A DNA stretch of 49,999 nt from Clostridiales bacterium UBA4080 (GCA_002381865.1 DFYO01000019.1:22523-72521), one strand, 5' to 3'; counted from the stretch's first letter, positions 33,881-43,246 are shown. The notes: generated by a model not told the origin, from the sequence alone. Program-made: numbers and translations.

Positions 33881-34705
33881 CTATTTAGAGATGCTTTTTA
33901 TTGTTTTTTTGCCCGCTACTGCTCTAAGTGCAATTGTTAAAACAAGTATAATTACTCCAGTCATAACAATAGTAGCTCCTGGCTTAAGTCCTAAATAGTA
34001 TGAAATAAATAACCCAAAAATAGTAAAAAACATCCCGAACAAAATAGAAAAAACAATTGTCTGTTTATAGCTTTTTGCAAGCTGCATGGAAGTTGCCACT
34101 GGTATTACCATTAGCGAAGATATTACAAGTGCTCCTACCGTTCTTGCTGAAATAGAAATTGTAATTGCTGTTAATAGGGTAAATATAAAATCCACAAGCT
34201 TAACTGGAACACCTGCAAGTCTAGCAGATTCTTCATCAAAGGTTATATAAAAAAGCTCCTTATACATCATAATAAGCGCACAAATAACTACTATACTAAG
34301 TATTAGTATTATATAAAGTTCAAAATCAGTAATTGCCACAATACTGCCAAATAAAAAGCTTGTAAAAACTGCGGTGTTTTTTACAAAACCCGAAAAAATT
34401 CCTGCTAATCCTATACCTGTTGCCATTATTATGGCAATAGAAAGCTCTGAATATTTTGGAAATGATTTTCTTATTTTTTCAATACCAAAAGCAGATAAAA
34501 TCGATATTCCAACAGCTCCTATAATAGGATTAAATCCAAAGGCAAGACCCGCTGCAACTCCTGCAAGAGCATTATGCGATAATGCATCCCCTATCATAGA
34601 AAGTCTTTTTAATACAACAATCAAGCCTATTGCCGGTGTAATAACTGAAATAAGAAGTCCTACTATAAATGCTTTTTGCATAAATGCATATTCAAATATC
34701 TCCAT
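33881..34705 (-). CDS. znuB: Zinc ABC transporter permease
   Basis: The 274-residue permease of the ZnuB/MntB family has about eight membrane helices, with the conserved LKRLSMIGDALSHNALAGVAAG near the N-terminus and ISARTVGALVISSLMVIPVATS. It is the last gene of znuA-znuC-znuB. Its ATG overlaps the znuC stop codon (TAATG); an alternative ATG two codons earlier exists, only 4 bases from GGAG. The His-rich binding protein of the same operon points to zinc, though manganese cannot be excluded. Confidence 0.9.
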   Translation of the reverse strand: MEIFEYAFMQKAFIVGLLISVITPAIGLIVVLKRLSMIGDALSHNALAGVAAGLAFGFNPIIGAVGISILSAFGIEKIRKSFPKYSELSIAIIMATGIGLAGIFSGFVKNTAVFTSFLFGSIVAITDFELYIILILSIVVICALIMMYKELFYITFDEESARLAGVPVKLVDFIFTLLTAITISISARTVGALVISSLMVIPVATSMQLAKSYKQTIVFSILFGMFFTIFGLFISYYLGLKPGATIVMTGVIILVLTIALRAVAGKKTIKSISK

Positions 34706-35487
34706 TAGCATCCCGCTCCTTTATTTATACATTTATCACACATTTGATGGCTATGCAAATTAACCGAATAACCATATAGGTTTTTAACAAAATCCTCAGT
34801 CATTCCTTCTTTTGGATTATGCTCAAACATTCCGCTTTCTCCTAAGCAAATCAATCTATTTGCATGTGCAGTAATCGCACCAATATCATGTGTAACCATC
34901 ATTATTGTAAGCCCATACTCTCGATTTATCCTTGCCAGCAAGCAATACAAGGCTTCTTCTGCTTTTAAATCTATGCCTACTGTCGGCTCATCTAGTATTA
35001 AGAGCTCCGGATTGCTTACCAAGGTTCTTGCAATAAACACTCTCTGCTGCTGCCCCCCCGAAAGATTTCCAATCATATTTTTAGCAAAATCAACCATCCC
35101 TACTTTGCTTAATGCCTCCCTTGCCATTTCTTTATGTTCTTTTCTAGGCAAGCGCATTGCTCCAATTTTAGAATATAGGTTTGACATAACAACCTCTTCC
35201 ACTGTTGCAGGGAAGCTCCCATTGAAGGAATTTGCTTTCTGAGAAATATATCCGATTTTTTTCCATTCTTTAAAATTTTTGATACTTTCTCCAAAAAGAT
35301 TTATTTCTCCATACTCTGGCTGTAATATATTTAATAGTAATTTTACTAAGGTGCTTTTACCAGAGCCATTAGCACCTATAACACCTATAAAATCACCCTT
35401 ATCAACTGAAAAACTAATATCCTCTAAAACCAAGGAGTCTTGATATCCAAAGTTTACATCTTTTATGTCGATTATCTTGTCCTTCAT
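34705..35487 (-). CDS. znuC: Zinc ABC transporter ATP-binding protein
   Basis: A 260-residue ABC ATPase: Walker A GANGSGKST, Q-loop ISQKANSF, signature LSGGQQQR, Walker B LLILDEP and the switch histidine in VTHD. The last 20 residues hold HSHQMCDKC, a possible metal-binding tail. The start at 35487 follows GAGGTG by 6 bases. It lies 48 bases after znuA and overlaps znuB. A Fur/Zur-like 7-1-7 sequence lies in the znuA-znuC gap. Confidence 0.92.
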   Translation of the reverse strand: MKDKIIDIKDVNFGYQDSLVLEDISFSVDKGDFIGVIGANGSGKSTLVKLLLNILQPEYGEINLFGESIKNFKEWKKIGYISQKANSFNGSFPATVEEVVMSNLYSKIGAMRLPRKEHKEMAREALSKVGMVDFAKNMIGNLSGGQQQRVFIARTLVSNPELLILDEPTVGIDLKAEEALYCLLARINREYGLTIMMVTHDIGAITAHANRLICLGESGMFEHNPKEGMTEDFVKNLYGYSVNLHSHQMCDKCINKGAGC

Positions 35488-35504
35488 TTTTGGCACCTCA
35501 TTTT

Positions 35505-35519
35505 TGAGAATCATTCTTA
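35505..35519. promoter_or_regulatory. Fur/Zur-like 7-1-7 sequence between znuA and znuC
   Basis: On the plus strand TGAGAAT-C-ATTCTTA, a 7-1-7 inverted repeat with one mismatch, resembles the core of Fur-family boxes. Its location inside the operon rather than upstream of znuA makes it a weak call. Confidence 0.3.
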
Positions 35520-35535
35520 TGGTTGTTATTTCCAA

Positions 35536-36552
35536 TTATTGTATTAGTGCAGTTTTTATAGCCTGAAGATTTTCTCTCATTATGCTGAAGTAATCCTTAC
35601 CCGCTTCAATCTCTTCCTGCTTTAAGCCGCCTAAAGGATTTAGTATCATGGTTTTAGCTCCTATTTCTCTCGCTATTGTATCTGCCAGCTTAGGACTTAC
35701 CAGACTTTCAATAAATATAACCTTTATATTATTTTCCTTGGCAAATCTTGTAATTTCTGCCATTTTCAAGGGAGTTGGTTCAGCATCTGCATTAAGACCC
35801 TCAATTGATATTTGATTTAAACTATATTCCTTGCAAAGGTAACCATAAGCCTTATGAGTTACAACAACACTTCTATTTTCAAAGCCTTTTAGCTCTTCTC
35901 TAAACTCCTTGTCTAATTTGTCAAATTCAAGTGCATACTTTTCATAATTATCTTGATAATATTTAGCATTATCCTCGTCAGCCTTAGCTAAACCATCAGC
36001 AATATTCTTTATTTCAACCTTAGCCATTAGAGGATTAAGCCATACATGAGGATCAATATCATGATAGTGATTATTATCATCTTCGTGATTATCATCTTCG
36101 TGATTTTCATCTTCATGATTTTCATCTTCGTGATTATTATCTTCGTGATTTTCATCTTCGTGATTATTATTATCCGTGTTATTTTCTTCAATTTCTTGAA
36201 GTTCAATTCCCTTTGAGGCTTCAATTACTACTAAGTTTTCATTTTCAATTGAAGCTAGTATTTTGTCAATGTATGTTTCCATACCAGCTCCATTATAGAT
36301 AAAAACATCTGCCTGCTGTAATTTAACTATATCCTTTGCTGTTGGCTCCCAATCATGAGGCTCTGTTCCTGCTGGAACTAGGTTTGTAATATTAATTTTG
36401 TCCCCACCAATTTTTTCAGCAAAATCATTCATAACATAAAAGCTTGTATATACATTTAATTTGTCTTGCTCATCAATTGCACTTTCCTTTGAACAAGCGG
36501 ATAACAAAAGAAAACTTCCCATTAAAACTGCAAATAATAATCTTCTACTCAT
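35536..36552 (-). CDS. znuA: Zinc-binding lipoprotein of an ABC importer
   Basis: This cluster A-I metal-binding protein of 338 residues has a lipoprotein signal (lipobox LLLSAC, Cys20), so it is anchored outside the membrane. Metal ligands fit the family: GTEPHDWEP, DPHVWLNP, THKAYGYL and the C-terminal Glu/Asp region. Between the first two lies an acidic His-rich loop (about residues 129-165) made of six tandem HED(E/D/N)N units, typical of zinc rather than manganese binders. The ATG follows AGGAGGAG. It is the first gene of znuA-znuC-znuB. No clear Zur box was found upstream. Confidence 0.92.
   Translation of the reverse strand: MSRRLLFAVLMGSFLLLSACSKESAIDEQDKLNVYTSFYVMNDFAEKIGGDKINITNLVPAGTEPHDWEPTAKDIVKLQQADVFIYNGAGMETYIDKILASIENENLVVIEASKGIELQEIEENNTDNNNHEDENHEDNNHEDENHEDENHEDDNHEDDNNHYHDIDPHVWLNPLMAKVEIKNIADGLAKADEDNAKYYQDNYEKYALEFDKLDKEFREELKGFENRSVVVTHKAYGYLCKEYSLNQISIEGLNADAEPTPLKMAEITRFAKENNIKVIFIESLVSPKLADTIAREIGAKTMILNPLGGLKQEEIEAGKDYFSIMRENLQAIKTALIQ
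36066..36175 (-). repeat. 15-bp tandem repeat coding the His-rich loop of ZnuA
   Basis: About six 15-bp units encode HEDEN or close variants. On the plus strand the unit reads CTTCGTGATTATCAT with small changes. Such repeats can change copy number by slippage. Confidence 0.75.
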
Positions 36553-36713
36553 TTTTATCTCCTCCTAAAATCTTTATATTATTAGAATTATATCTTATCT
36601 AAAAATATATATCAATCCTTCTCTATTCTTGATTGCTAAATAATTAATATCTTACTTATTATTTTTATATTTCATAGTTTGTTTTTAGACATTATTCCCT
36701 TCATTTAAATATT

Positions 36714-36743
36714 TTACATAAAAATCAATTAAAGGTGTATAAT
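36714..36743 (+). promoter_or_regulatory. Candidate promoter of the small gene at 36782
   Basis: TTACAT (36714-36719), 18 bases, TATAAT (36738-36743). Confidence 0.5.
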
Positions 36744-36781
36744 GGTTTTATATTACAAAAAATCGAAAGCAGGTGATTATT

Positions 36782-37042
36782 ATGCCAACAATTATTTGTA
36801 GCCGACACGAAAATATAGTTAATTATTCTCAAGATATTCATCAGCTGTGTTTGGATATTTCGCTGACTAAGGATATAGAAAAAATCAAAGCAATGACAGC
36901 TCAGATTAAGGAACTCAGTAATAAAATCCATTTGGAAGCTGATGATGCTAGAAAAAGTGGCCAAGCTATGGAAAAAAGACTTCGCTTTTATAAGGAAAGT
37001 ATTGAGGCAATGGGCTTTATACGATATAAACAAAAAGAATAG
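36782..37042 (+). CDS. Small conserved-looking protein of unknown function
   Basis: An 86-residue, mainly helical and charged protein, beginning PTIICSRHENIVNYSQDIH, with no membrane segment. The pattern of heptad-like leucines and charges (residues 25-70) suggests a coiled coil or helical hairpin. The start at 36782 follows GCAGGTG by 6 bases; an in-frame GTG three codons earlier overlaps that site. It has its own candidate promoter and a strong terminator whose stem includes the stop codon, so it is monocistronic. Function is unknown. Confidence 0.7.
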   Translation: MPTIICSRHENIVNYSQDIHQLCLDISLTKDIEKIKAMTAQIKELSNKIHLEADDARKSGQAMEKRLRFYKESIEAMGFIRYKQKE

Positions 37043-37068
37043 CATCCTCAAGGACGCTATTCTTTTTG
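37031..37068. terminator. Intrinsic terminator
   Basis: CAAAAAGAATAGC and GCTATTCTTTTTG form a perfect stem, extended by a TCC/GGA pairing in the loop. It overlaps the end of the small gene. Confidence 0.85.
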
Positions 37069-37140
37069 TTTAAAAGTAAGTTTATCCCCCTTATAAAAGG
37101 GATTCCTTACTAGTTATTCATTTTCAGAGCATTATTGGTT

Positions 37141-38628
37141 CTATTGCATTGAATCTAAATCATATGAGTCCAAATCAATATCTTGATAATCCATACCATC
37201 CATATCATAGTTATATTCCATATCCTCATAATTATAGTCTGGAGACATTTCATAAGGTGATGGTGCTGACATAGTCATAATAATTTGATCTATCATATCC
37301 TTAACAAATTTCTCTTTGTTATTGTTAAACTCAGAAGCTATAGCCTCTATCGATGCTCTTGACTCTTCTGGAAGCTTGTTAATATTAGCCATAATATCTT
37401 TCATCAATGAATCAAGCCCTTTGTTATTAACAATCTTATCTCCTGCGTTTTTCACAATTTCTTCAGTAATTTTAGCAACCTCTTCGTCACCCTTACCCAT
37501 CATTTCCATTATATTGATTTTCTTATTATCAGGATAGCTTGCAAAATCAACCTTTTTATTTAAAGAATTAATTATAAGCTCATACTTTGCCTTTACAAAG
37601 CCCATATCCATATCCATTGTCAATCCTCTCATAGTATTTGAGGAATCTACTGCGTATTTCATAATATAAGTCAAATCCATTTGTGTTGCCATTGTATCCA
37701 TTTGTGCAAACATTTCATCAAGTCCAATAAATAGCTCAGAGAAATCTTCTTCAAAAGCTGTAGCATCCTTAAGCTCCTCAATCGCTTTTTCTAAATCTTC
37801 CTTTGTTAAAGATAACTTTTCATAATCCTTTGATGAAAGCATTTCTTCTGCAATTGCTAGTGCTAAACCTCTTACATATTCTCTAAGCCCAGCATCTTTT
37901 TTTGCTATATCCTTCATTTCTTTTAAAAGCTTCATATAGTCTTCAAATGTCATTTCAACTATAAGTTCAGTACATTTTACAGTTTTTCCATCTGCAAGTT
38001 TTAAATCAATTTTCTCACCCTTTTTAACTTTATCTTTGAAAAAGGCTTCAAAGCTTCCCATATATGCTTTTTTATCTGCTTTAGCTAAATTCTTCTTTTG
38101 ACTTTCAATTATTTTTACATATTTCTCAAAATCAAAACTCTTGTAATCAAAATTCATAGTTTTAAAAAGTTCTGCCTTGTTTACAAAAAAGGTGCTTGTT
38201 ATTAGCGACGGCATAGTTATGCTAATATCGTTTTCATCCATAGAAGCAACTGCATCTGCCAGAATATTGTTATCATATAGCAATACCATTGAATATTGCA
38301 TTTTTGTATCTATCGGATTTGCTTTATTCCAGTCTAATTTGTAATTCATTTCAAGTATTGATTTTTTTAACAGTTCGTTTGCAAACTCAATATTTGCCTT
38401 ATCTGCTTCAGCTAACGCAATACCTGTAAACTCTTCATATTTTTCCGGAACCAGATTATAGGAAACCTTATAAGTCATATCAGCTTGATTGGCATTGTAT
38501 GATTTCCAAATTGAAGCTTCCCATCTGTTATATGGCGTTGCATAATTTTTTGCATAATATGCTCCTCCGCCAATTAGGACAATTGCAAGTACTAGAATAA
38601 CTGGTAAAACTACTTTAATATTTTTCAT
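37141..38628 (-). CDS. Membrane-anchored extracytoplasmic protein of unknown function
   Basis: A 495-residue protein with one N-terminal membrane helix (residues about 6-26) and a large extracytoplasmic portion. The body alternates beta-rich and helical stretches rich in Lys, Asp and Met. It contains one cysteine, in GKTVKCTEL. The final 40 residues form an acidic, Tyr/Asp/Met-rich tail (YNYEDMEYNYDMDGMDYQDI). No family is recognised with confidence. The start at 38628 follows GGAGGAG; an in-frame TTG four codons earlier is inside that site. It is monocistronic and lies upstream of no related gene. Confidence 0.7.
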   Translation of the reverse strand: MKNIKVVLPVILVLAIVLIGGGAYYAKNYATPYNRWEASIWKSYNANQADMTYKVSYNLVPEKYEEFTGIALAEADKANIEFANELLKKSILEMNYKLDWNKANPIDTKMQYSMVLLYDNNILADAVASMDENDISITMPSLITSTFFVNKAELFKTMNFDYKSFDFEKYVKIIESQKKNLAKADKKAYMGSFEAFFKDKVKKGEKIDLKLADGKTVKCTELIVEMTFEDYMKLLKEMKDIAKKDAGLREYVRGLALAIAEEMLSSKDYEKLSLTKEDLEKAIEELKDATAFEEDFSELFIGLDEMFAQMDTMATQMDLTYIMKYAVDSSNTMRGLTMDMDMGFVKAKYELIINSLNKKVDFASYPDNKKINIMEMMGKGDEEVAKITEEIVKNAGDKIVNNKGLDSLMKDIMANINKLPEESRASIEAIASEFNNNKEKFVKDMIDQIIMTMSAPSPYEMSPDYNYEDMEYNYDMDGMDYQDIDLDSYDLDSMQ

Positions 38629-38916
38629 TTTCTCCTCCAAATACTCTTATTATTATTTTTTAACCTGTTTATTATACCATATTTCAAAACAGAGATACAA
38701 CAAAACCCTCTCAAATAATTATATAAGTATTACCATTTAATTTAATTATTTTACTATTAATGCTTTATAATAAAGCAAAATACTAAGTTTATTGCGTTGA
38801 TGTGCTAAATAATTTACAATTTGTCTGTTGCTTTTTATTGTCAATTAATCTTCATTCTATTTTTTTAGCTTTTAATGATTTTTTTCTGCTTCTTTTAGGT
38901 TTGTTTCTATTAGCTA
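38629..38916. other. Intergenic AT-rich region
   Basis: No gene or clear structure is seen here. It presumably carries the promoter of the unknown membrane-anchored protein, which I could not pin down. Confidence 0.4.
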
Positions 38917-38945
38917 TTGACTTTTATTCTTTTAAGTGCTACGAT
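38917..38945 (+). promoter_or_regulatory. Promoter of the riboswitch-dapA-dapB transcript
   Basis: TTGACT (38917-38922), 17 bases, TACGAT (38940-38945), with transcription starting about 20 bases before the riboswitch. Confidence 0.65.
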
Positions 38946-38969
38946 TAACAAAATTTATTAATATCAAAA

Positions 38970-39209
38970 CAGTAGAGGTGCATTTTTTATCAGTAGTCAT
39001 TTTGATATGTTCAGGCATATATGAGATTTGATGAAAGGAAACGATGCCGAAGAGGTAAGCCCCTGATAGCTTATTATCTGGTTGACTGGCTAATAGCTTT
39101 TCAACTGTCATATATTTATTTTCACATAGTATGTGATATAATATATGGAGTGCTACATGTGAATTATTATTTTACATATTCACAGTTGGCACATGTCAAC
39201 TGTTTTTTT
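38970..39209 (+). promoter_or_regulatory. Lysine riboswitch (L box) with terminator
   Basis: Hallmark segments occur in order: AGTAGAGGTGC (P1 5' side), GAAAGGAAACGATGCCGAAG (P2/P3 core), CTGGTTGACTGG, ACTGTCA and GGAGTGCTAC (P1 3' side). The expression platform is the terminator CAGTTG, an 8-base loop, CAACTG and T7 at 39183-39209. Lysine binding should favour the terminator and switch off dapA-dapB. The P4/P5 arms were not fully folded by hand. Confidence 0.88.
39183..39209 (+). terminator. Lysine-controlled terminator
   Basis: CAGTTG-GCACATGT-CAACTG followed by T7, 62 bases before the dapA start. Confidence 0.85.
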
Positions 39210-39270
39210 ATTTCACAGCTTAAGCTTATAGCAAACAAATTATAATGAACTTATTCAGGAGGTAATTATT

Positions 39271-40158
39271 ATGTCAATTTTCACAGGCTCAGGTGTTGCA
39301 ATTGTAACTCCCTTTAATAAAGATTTATCTATTAACTATGACAAATTAAGAAATTTAATCGATTTTCAAATTGAAAACGGTACGGATAGTATTGTTATTT
39401 GTGGAACAACTGGCGAAGCTTCTACAATGACTGATGCAGAGCAATTAGAATGTATCCGCGTAGCAGTTGAACAAACTGCAAAAAGAGTACCTGTTATTGC
39501 AGGAACGGGAAGTAATGATACCTCTCACGGAATAGAGCTTTCCAAAAATGCTGCTCAGCTAGGTGCCGATGCTCTTTTACAGGTTACTCCTTATTATAAC
39601 AAAACAACTCAAAAGGGATTAATAGAACATTTTACAGATATTGCAAAAAGTGTAGATATACCAATTGTATTATACAATGTTCCTGGAAGAACAGGTTTAA
39701 ATATTGCCCCTAAAACTGCGGCTGAGCTTTCAAAAATCGACAATATTGTAGCTATCAAAGAAGCAAGCGGAAATATTTCACAGGTTGCCGAATTAGTCAA
39801 AAGATGTGAAGGAAGATTAGATCTATATTCTGGTAATGATGATCAAATAGTACCAATTCTATCTCTTGGCGGTCTAGGAGTTATTTCTGTAGTTGCTAAT
39901 ATTCTCCCTCAAGAGACACACAATATTGTTGATTATTATCTTCAAGGCAAAACCAAAGAAAGCCTTGAGCTTCAAATAAAAATGTTGGATTTGATTAATT
40001 CACTCTTTGTTGAGGTTAATCCTATTCCTGTTAAAGCTGCTTTATCCTTAATGGGTTCAAAATACGACTCAGGAATCTGTCGCAAACCTCTAACTACTAT
40101 GGAAGATGCTCATATCGAGTTATTGTCCAATCAAATGAAGGCTTATGGGATAATCTAA
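39271..40158 (+). CDS. dapA: 4-hydroxy-tetrahydrodipicolinate synthase
   Basis: It condenses pyruvate with aspartate semialdehyde in the first committed step of lysine and diaminopimelate synthesis. The protein has 295 residues, a TIM barrel with GTTGEASTM, the catalytic Tyr in YNVPGRTG and the Schiff-base lysine in AIKEASGN. The ATG follows CAGGAGG by 9 bases. It is the first gene after the lysine riboswitch and is followed after 92 bases by dapB. Confidence 0.96.
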   Translation: MSIFTGSGVAIVTPFNKDLSINYDKLRNLIDFQIENGTDSIVICGTTGEASTMTDAEQLECIRVAVEQTAKRVPVIAGTGSNDTSHGIELSKNAAQLGADALLQVTPYYNKTTQKGLIEHFTDIAKSVDIPIVLYNVPGRTGLNIAPKTAAELSKIDNIVAIKEASGNISQVAELVKRCEGRLDLYSGNDDQIVPILSLGGLGVISVVANILPQETHNIVDYYLQGKTKESLELQIKMLDLINSLFVEVNPIPVKAALSLMGSKYDSGICRKPLTTMEDAHIELLSNQMKAYGII

Positions 40159-40250
40159 TAGCGTAATTTATTTTTCAATGCTTTCAATTGAATTAAACTT
40201 TATAAGCTAAAAACAAAAATATTATTCCCCTTAAAAAAGGAGAGACTAAA

Positions 40251-41006
40251 ATGACAAATATTATTATGCATGGATGTAACGGAAAAATGGGGCAGGTAAT
40301 TTCATCCATTGTAGCAAAAGACCCAAACACTCAAATGGTTGCCGGTATTGATTTATCCCCTAGCAGCGCAAACTCTTATCCAGTTTTCTCTTCATTAGGT
40401 CAGTGTTCTGTGACTGCAGATGTTATAATTGATTTTTCAACTGCAGCTGCTGTTATTCCACTTCTTACAGATGCTATTGAGAAAAAACTTCCCGTAGTAC
40501 TCTGTACAACAGGATTAAATCAGAAGGAATTGGATTTTGTTAAAATAGCAAGCCAGTCAATTCCTATATTGTTTTCAGCAAATATGTCTTTAGGTGTTAA
40601 TTTGTTAATATCCTTAGCTCAAAAAGCTGCTGAGATACTATCACCCTCTAATTTTGATATTGAAATAATTGAAAAGCATCACAACCTAAAAATTGATGCA
40701 CCAAGCGGTACTGCTCTTGCAATTGCTGACGGAATAAATGATACCCTTAATAATTCACTTTATTACAAATATGACCGTAGCCAAGAAAGAGTTCCTCGTG
40801 ATAAAAAGGAATTAGGCATCCATGCAGTCAGAGGCGGTACGATTGTTGGTGAGCATAGTGTGATTTTTGCAGGCCAGGATGAAATATTAGAATTAAAGCA
40901 CAGTGCTTTATCTAAGGAAATATTTGCTGTTGGTTCAGTAAATGCAGCTAAGTTTTTAGCAAATAAAACTCCTGGATTATATAATATGGGTGATTTAATC
41001 GGCTAG
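40251..41006 (+). CDS. dapB: 4-hydroxy-tetrahydrodipicolinate reductase
   Basis: The next step after dapA, reducing HTPA with NAD(P)H. Of 251 residues, the N-terminus is a Rossmann fold (GCNGKMGQVI) and the active site is EKHHNLKIDAPSGTA, carrying the catalytic His and Lys. HAVRGGTIVGEHSV is also conserved. The ATG follows AAAGGAG. Only these two dap genes follow the riboswitch; the rest of the pathway is elsewhere. Confidence 0.96.
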   Translation: MTNIIMHGCNGKMGQVISSIVAKDPNTQMVAGIDLSPSSANSYPVFSSLGQCSVTADVIIDFSTAAAVIPLLTDAIEKKLPVVLCTTGLNQKELDFVKIASQSIPILFSANMSLGVNLLISLAQKAAEILSPSNFDIEIIEKHHNLKIDAPSGTALAIADGINDTLNNSLYYKYDRSQERVPRDKKELGIHAVRGGTIVGEHSVIFAGQDEILELKHSALSKEIFAVGSVNAAKFLANKTPGLYNMGDLIG

Positions 41007-41043
41007 TCTTCTTACAATAATCAGAACATAGTCTGCTTGACTA

Positions 41044-41122
41044 CAAGAATAGCGTTCGGTGAACGCATTTCTTGTATAATAGTAAAGTTTGGTCTCTTGC
41101 AAGCAGATCTTTCCTATTATAT
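41044..41122 (+). repeat. Dispersed two-hairpin element, copy 4
   Basis: A 79-bp copy after dapB. It is identical in hairpin A and carries the ATAATAG/CTATTAT version of hairpin B, with a four-base deletion in the right arm (CAAGCAGATC instead of CAAGCAAGACGAAC). Its right end touches the A6 run of the terminator at 41122-41156. Confidence 0.9.
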
Positions 41123-41156
41123 AAAAAATAATGGCATACATTAATTTGTATGCCAT
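41122..41156 (-). terminator. Terminator of the DUF4153-like gene
   Basis: ATGGCATACA and TGTATGCCAT form a 10-bp perfect stem with a six-base loop, followed on the minus strand by TTATTTTTT. It lies about 100 bases past the stop codon. Confidence 0.75.
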
Positions 41157-41259
41157 ATTTATATTCTTAATCCTTAATCCTTTATTAAGTTAAGTTTACT
41201 AATACAAGCTCATTTATAAGCCAAGCACATATTGCTTTTCTATTGTAATCAGCATAATC

Positions 41260-43074
41260 TTACTTGATATCTACCAAAATATCAATATCTCCACCGTAAT
41301 CATACTTATCATTTCTTTGATATAAATCCACATAATTAATAATGATAGTAAACTTTGCCTGCTCATTTTCATTGTTAAATATTGCTTCTTCAAGTGAAAT
41401 CTGTCCCTGTCTTGTATACTGGCTTTCGAATTTTTTAAAAAATTCTTCTGTATTAAAGCTTATTATTTCCTTTCCCTCTTCATCTTGTAATATATAATAA
41501 GGAAAATTATATTCATTGTTCTTTGTTATTTTATATTCTTTTTGGTTATGCACAAAAACAATATCCTGGTTTTTTTCATATCCTCTTGCCTCATTATAAA
41601 ATTGAACATTTACCAATATATCATATTCGGTTATATTTATTGGCTCATCCTGTTTTTTTGATACATTTATTGATTTCCCTTCTGCTCCAACCACTATATC
41701 ATACTCATTAAAGCCAAATACTGTCTTGAAATCTTTATACATCTCAAACTTTTCAGGCAGCCATTTCAGCTTATCCAAATGCTCCATATAATTCAGATAT
41801 GACATTGTTGATACTATTTTGCTCTTATCCATATCACTTATTTTATCATTTGCTGTTATCTTTCCATTTTCGAGCATCTTGTTGTTATTAAGGGTTTCTT
41901 CCAAAACAGCTATCTGACTATTTTTACTTACAGTAAAAGCATCTATAGGGGGTGTCAGCGAAATCATAGTAAGTGCTATTAAAAATACTGCTACAATACC
42001 ATTTTTCTTTATAGGAAAAATCGAAAAAACTATACCTGCAATTATAGAAAATATCCCATAAATTATAACATAGTACCTTCCGTGAGTAACACCCATATCT
42101 CCTATTTTCAGAACCGATGCAATAGTTTGAATCAGCACAATCGGAACCAAAATCTTAGGAATAATTTTCCTGAAAACTCTTGAAAAAGAATTTTCAATTT
42201 TGCTAGCCAGAAAATATAACAATATTACTGTAATTGAATATGCTACAAGCATTGGTTCTAGTAAATTATCAGTCCAAAATTCTCCCATAATATTTCTGAA
42301 AATATATAACACTAAAATAATCGTAAATACAGCAGTAATAGGTATTATTATGTAGGAAATAAGAATAGCCAGATATTTGGGGCATGTTATTGCTTTGCTC
42401 TGTTTTTCTTCTTCCTCAAGGGTTTCTTTATAATAAACTGGTATCAAGGACAAAAAAAACATTGGGGCAAAAAGCACATATACTATATTAGCTGTATGCG
42501 GAAAAGCTTTATAATTGACCGCTGTCAGTAATCTGTCAATCGAGCCCAAGACAATCGAGCTGCCAGCAAATAAAATTGACGAAAAAAACAACGCAATAAA
42601 AAACCCTTTAAACACTGCAATAAATGTATCATTAAATGTAATCTCCCTCTTAATTGAAGGTATCCATATAAAAGCAATAAACAGCATAAGCGCAGATGCA
42701 CTTGTTCTTACCATCAGCAATTCATCATATTTATCTGACTCCTTAACAATCAGATAATAGACTGCAATCAACGCTACTGCTCCAATATTTAAGAGCACTT
42801 GTGGGTATGCCAATAAGCTATTATTGGTATTTGATGTGGTTTCATTACTACTCTCTGTTTTAAAAAACCGTTCATACACAATTTGTGCTACAATCCCTAA
42901 CAATGCACCAATCATTAAAGTTGCTATATATTTTGCATATAGATCTTTTTCTTGATTGATTGCTATTGCATTAATAGCTGCCGCAATAGCCAAGCAAACT
43001 GATGTAAGTGGAAATCTTGCTGCAGCATTAATAAACTCTTTTAATGCTTCTTTTATCCTTATAAATAGTTTCAT
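41260..43074 (-). CDS. DUF4153-like polytopic membrane protein
   Basis: A 604-residue protein. The first 385 residues hold about eleven to twelve membrane helices, with conserved-looking FFSSILFAGSSIVLGSIDRLL and the cytoplasmic KRE region; this fits DUF4153. The C-terminal 220 residues are soluble and probably extracytoplasmic (NVQFYNEARGYEKNQD, YDYGGDIDILVDI). The function of the family is not known to me. I prefer the ATG at 43074 over the one four codons earlier, whose upstream AAAGG is immediately adjacent; neither has an ideal binding site. It is monocistronic, with element copy 5 upstream and copy 4 downstream. Confidence 0.75.
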   Translation of the reverse strand: MKLFIRIKEALKEFINAAARFPLTSVCLAIAAAINAIAINQEKDLYAKYIATLMIGALLGIVAQIVYERFFKTESSNETTSNTNNSLLAYPQVLLNIGAVALIAVYYLIVKESDKYDELLMVRTSASALMLFIAFIWIPSIKREITFNDTFIAVFKGFFIALFFSSILFAGSSIVLGSIDRLLTAVNYKAFPHTANIVYVLFAPMFFLSLIPVYYKETLEEEEKQSKAITCPKYLAILISYIIIPITAVFTIILVLYIFRNIMGEFWTDNLLEPMLVAYSITVILLYFLASKIENSFSRVFRKIIPKILVPIVLIQTIASVLKIGDMGVTHGRYYVIIYGIFSIIAGIVFSIFPIKKNGIVAVFLIALTMISLTPPIDAFTVSKNSQIAVLEETLNNNKMLENGKITANDKISDMDKSKIVSTMSYLNYMEHLDKLKWLPEKFEMYKDFKTVFGFNEYDIVVGAEGKSINVSKKQDEPINITEYDILVNVQFYNEARGYEKNQDIVFVHNQKEYKITKNNEYNFPYYILQDEEGKEIISFNTEEFFKKFESQYTRQGQISLEEAIFNNENEQAKFTIIINYVDLYQRNDKYDYGGDIDILVDIK

Positions 43075-43246
43075 TTCCTTACACATCCTTTCATAATTAG
43101 TTGCTTAATTCTTAGTCTTTATATAATTCTACTCTCTTTAATTAATCTATACAACTTATTATTAGTTTCTTAATATAAAAGTAATCAATACTATATGTCT
43201 TATATCCTTTACTGGTGCTTAAATCTTAAGTCAATAATTTTTCTAT

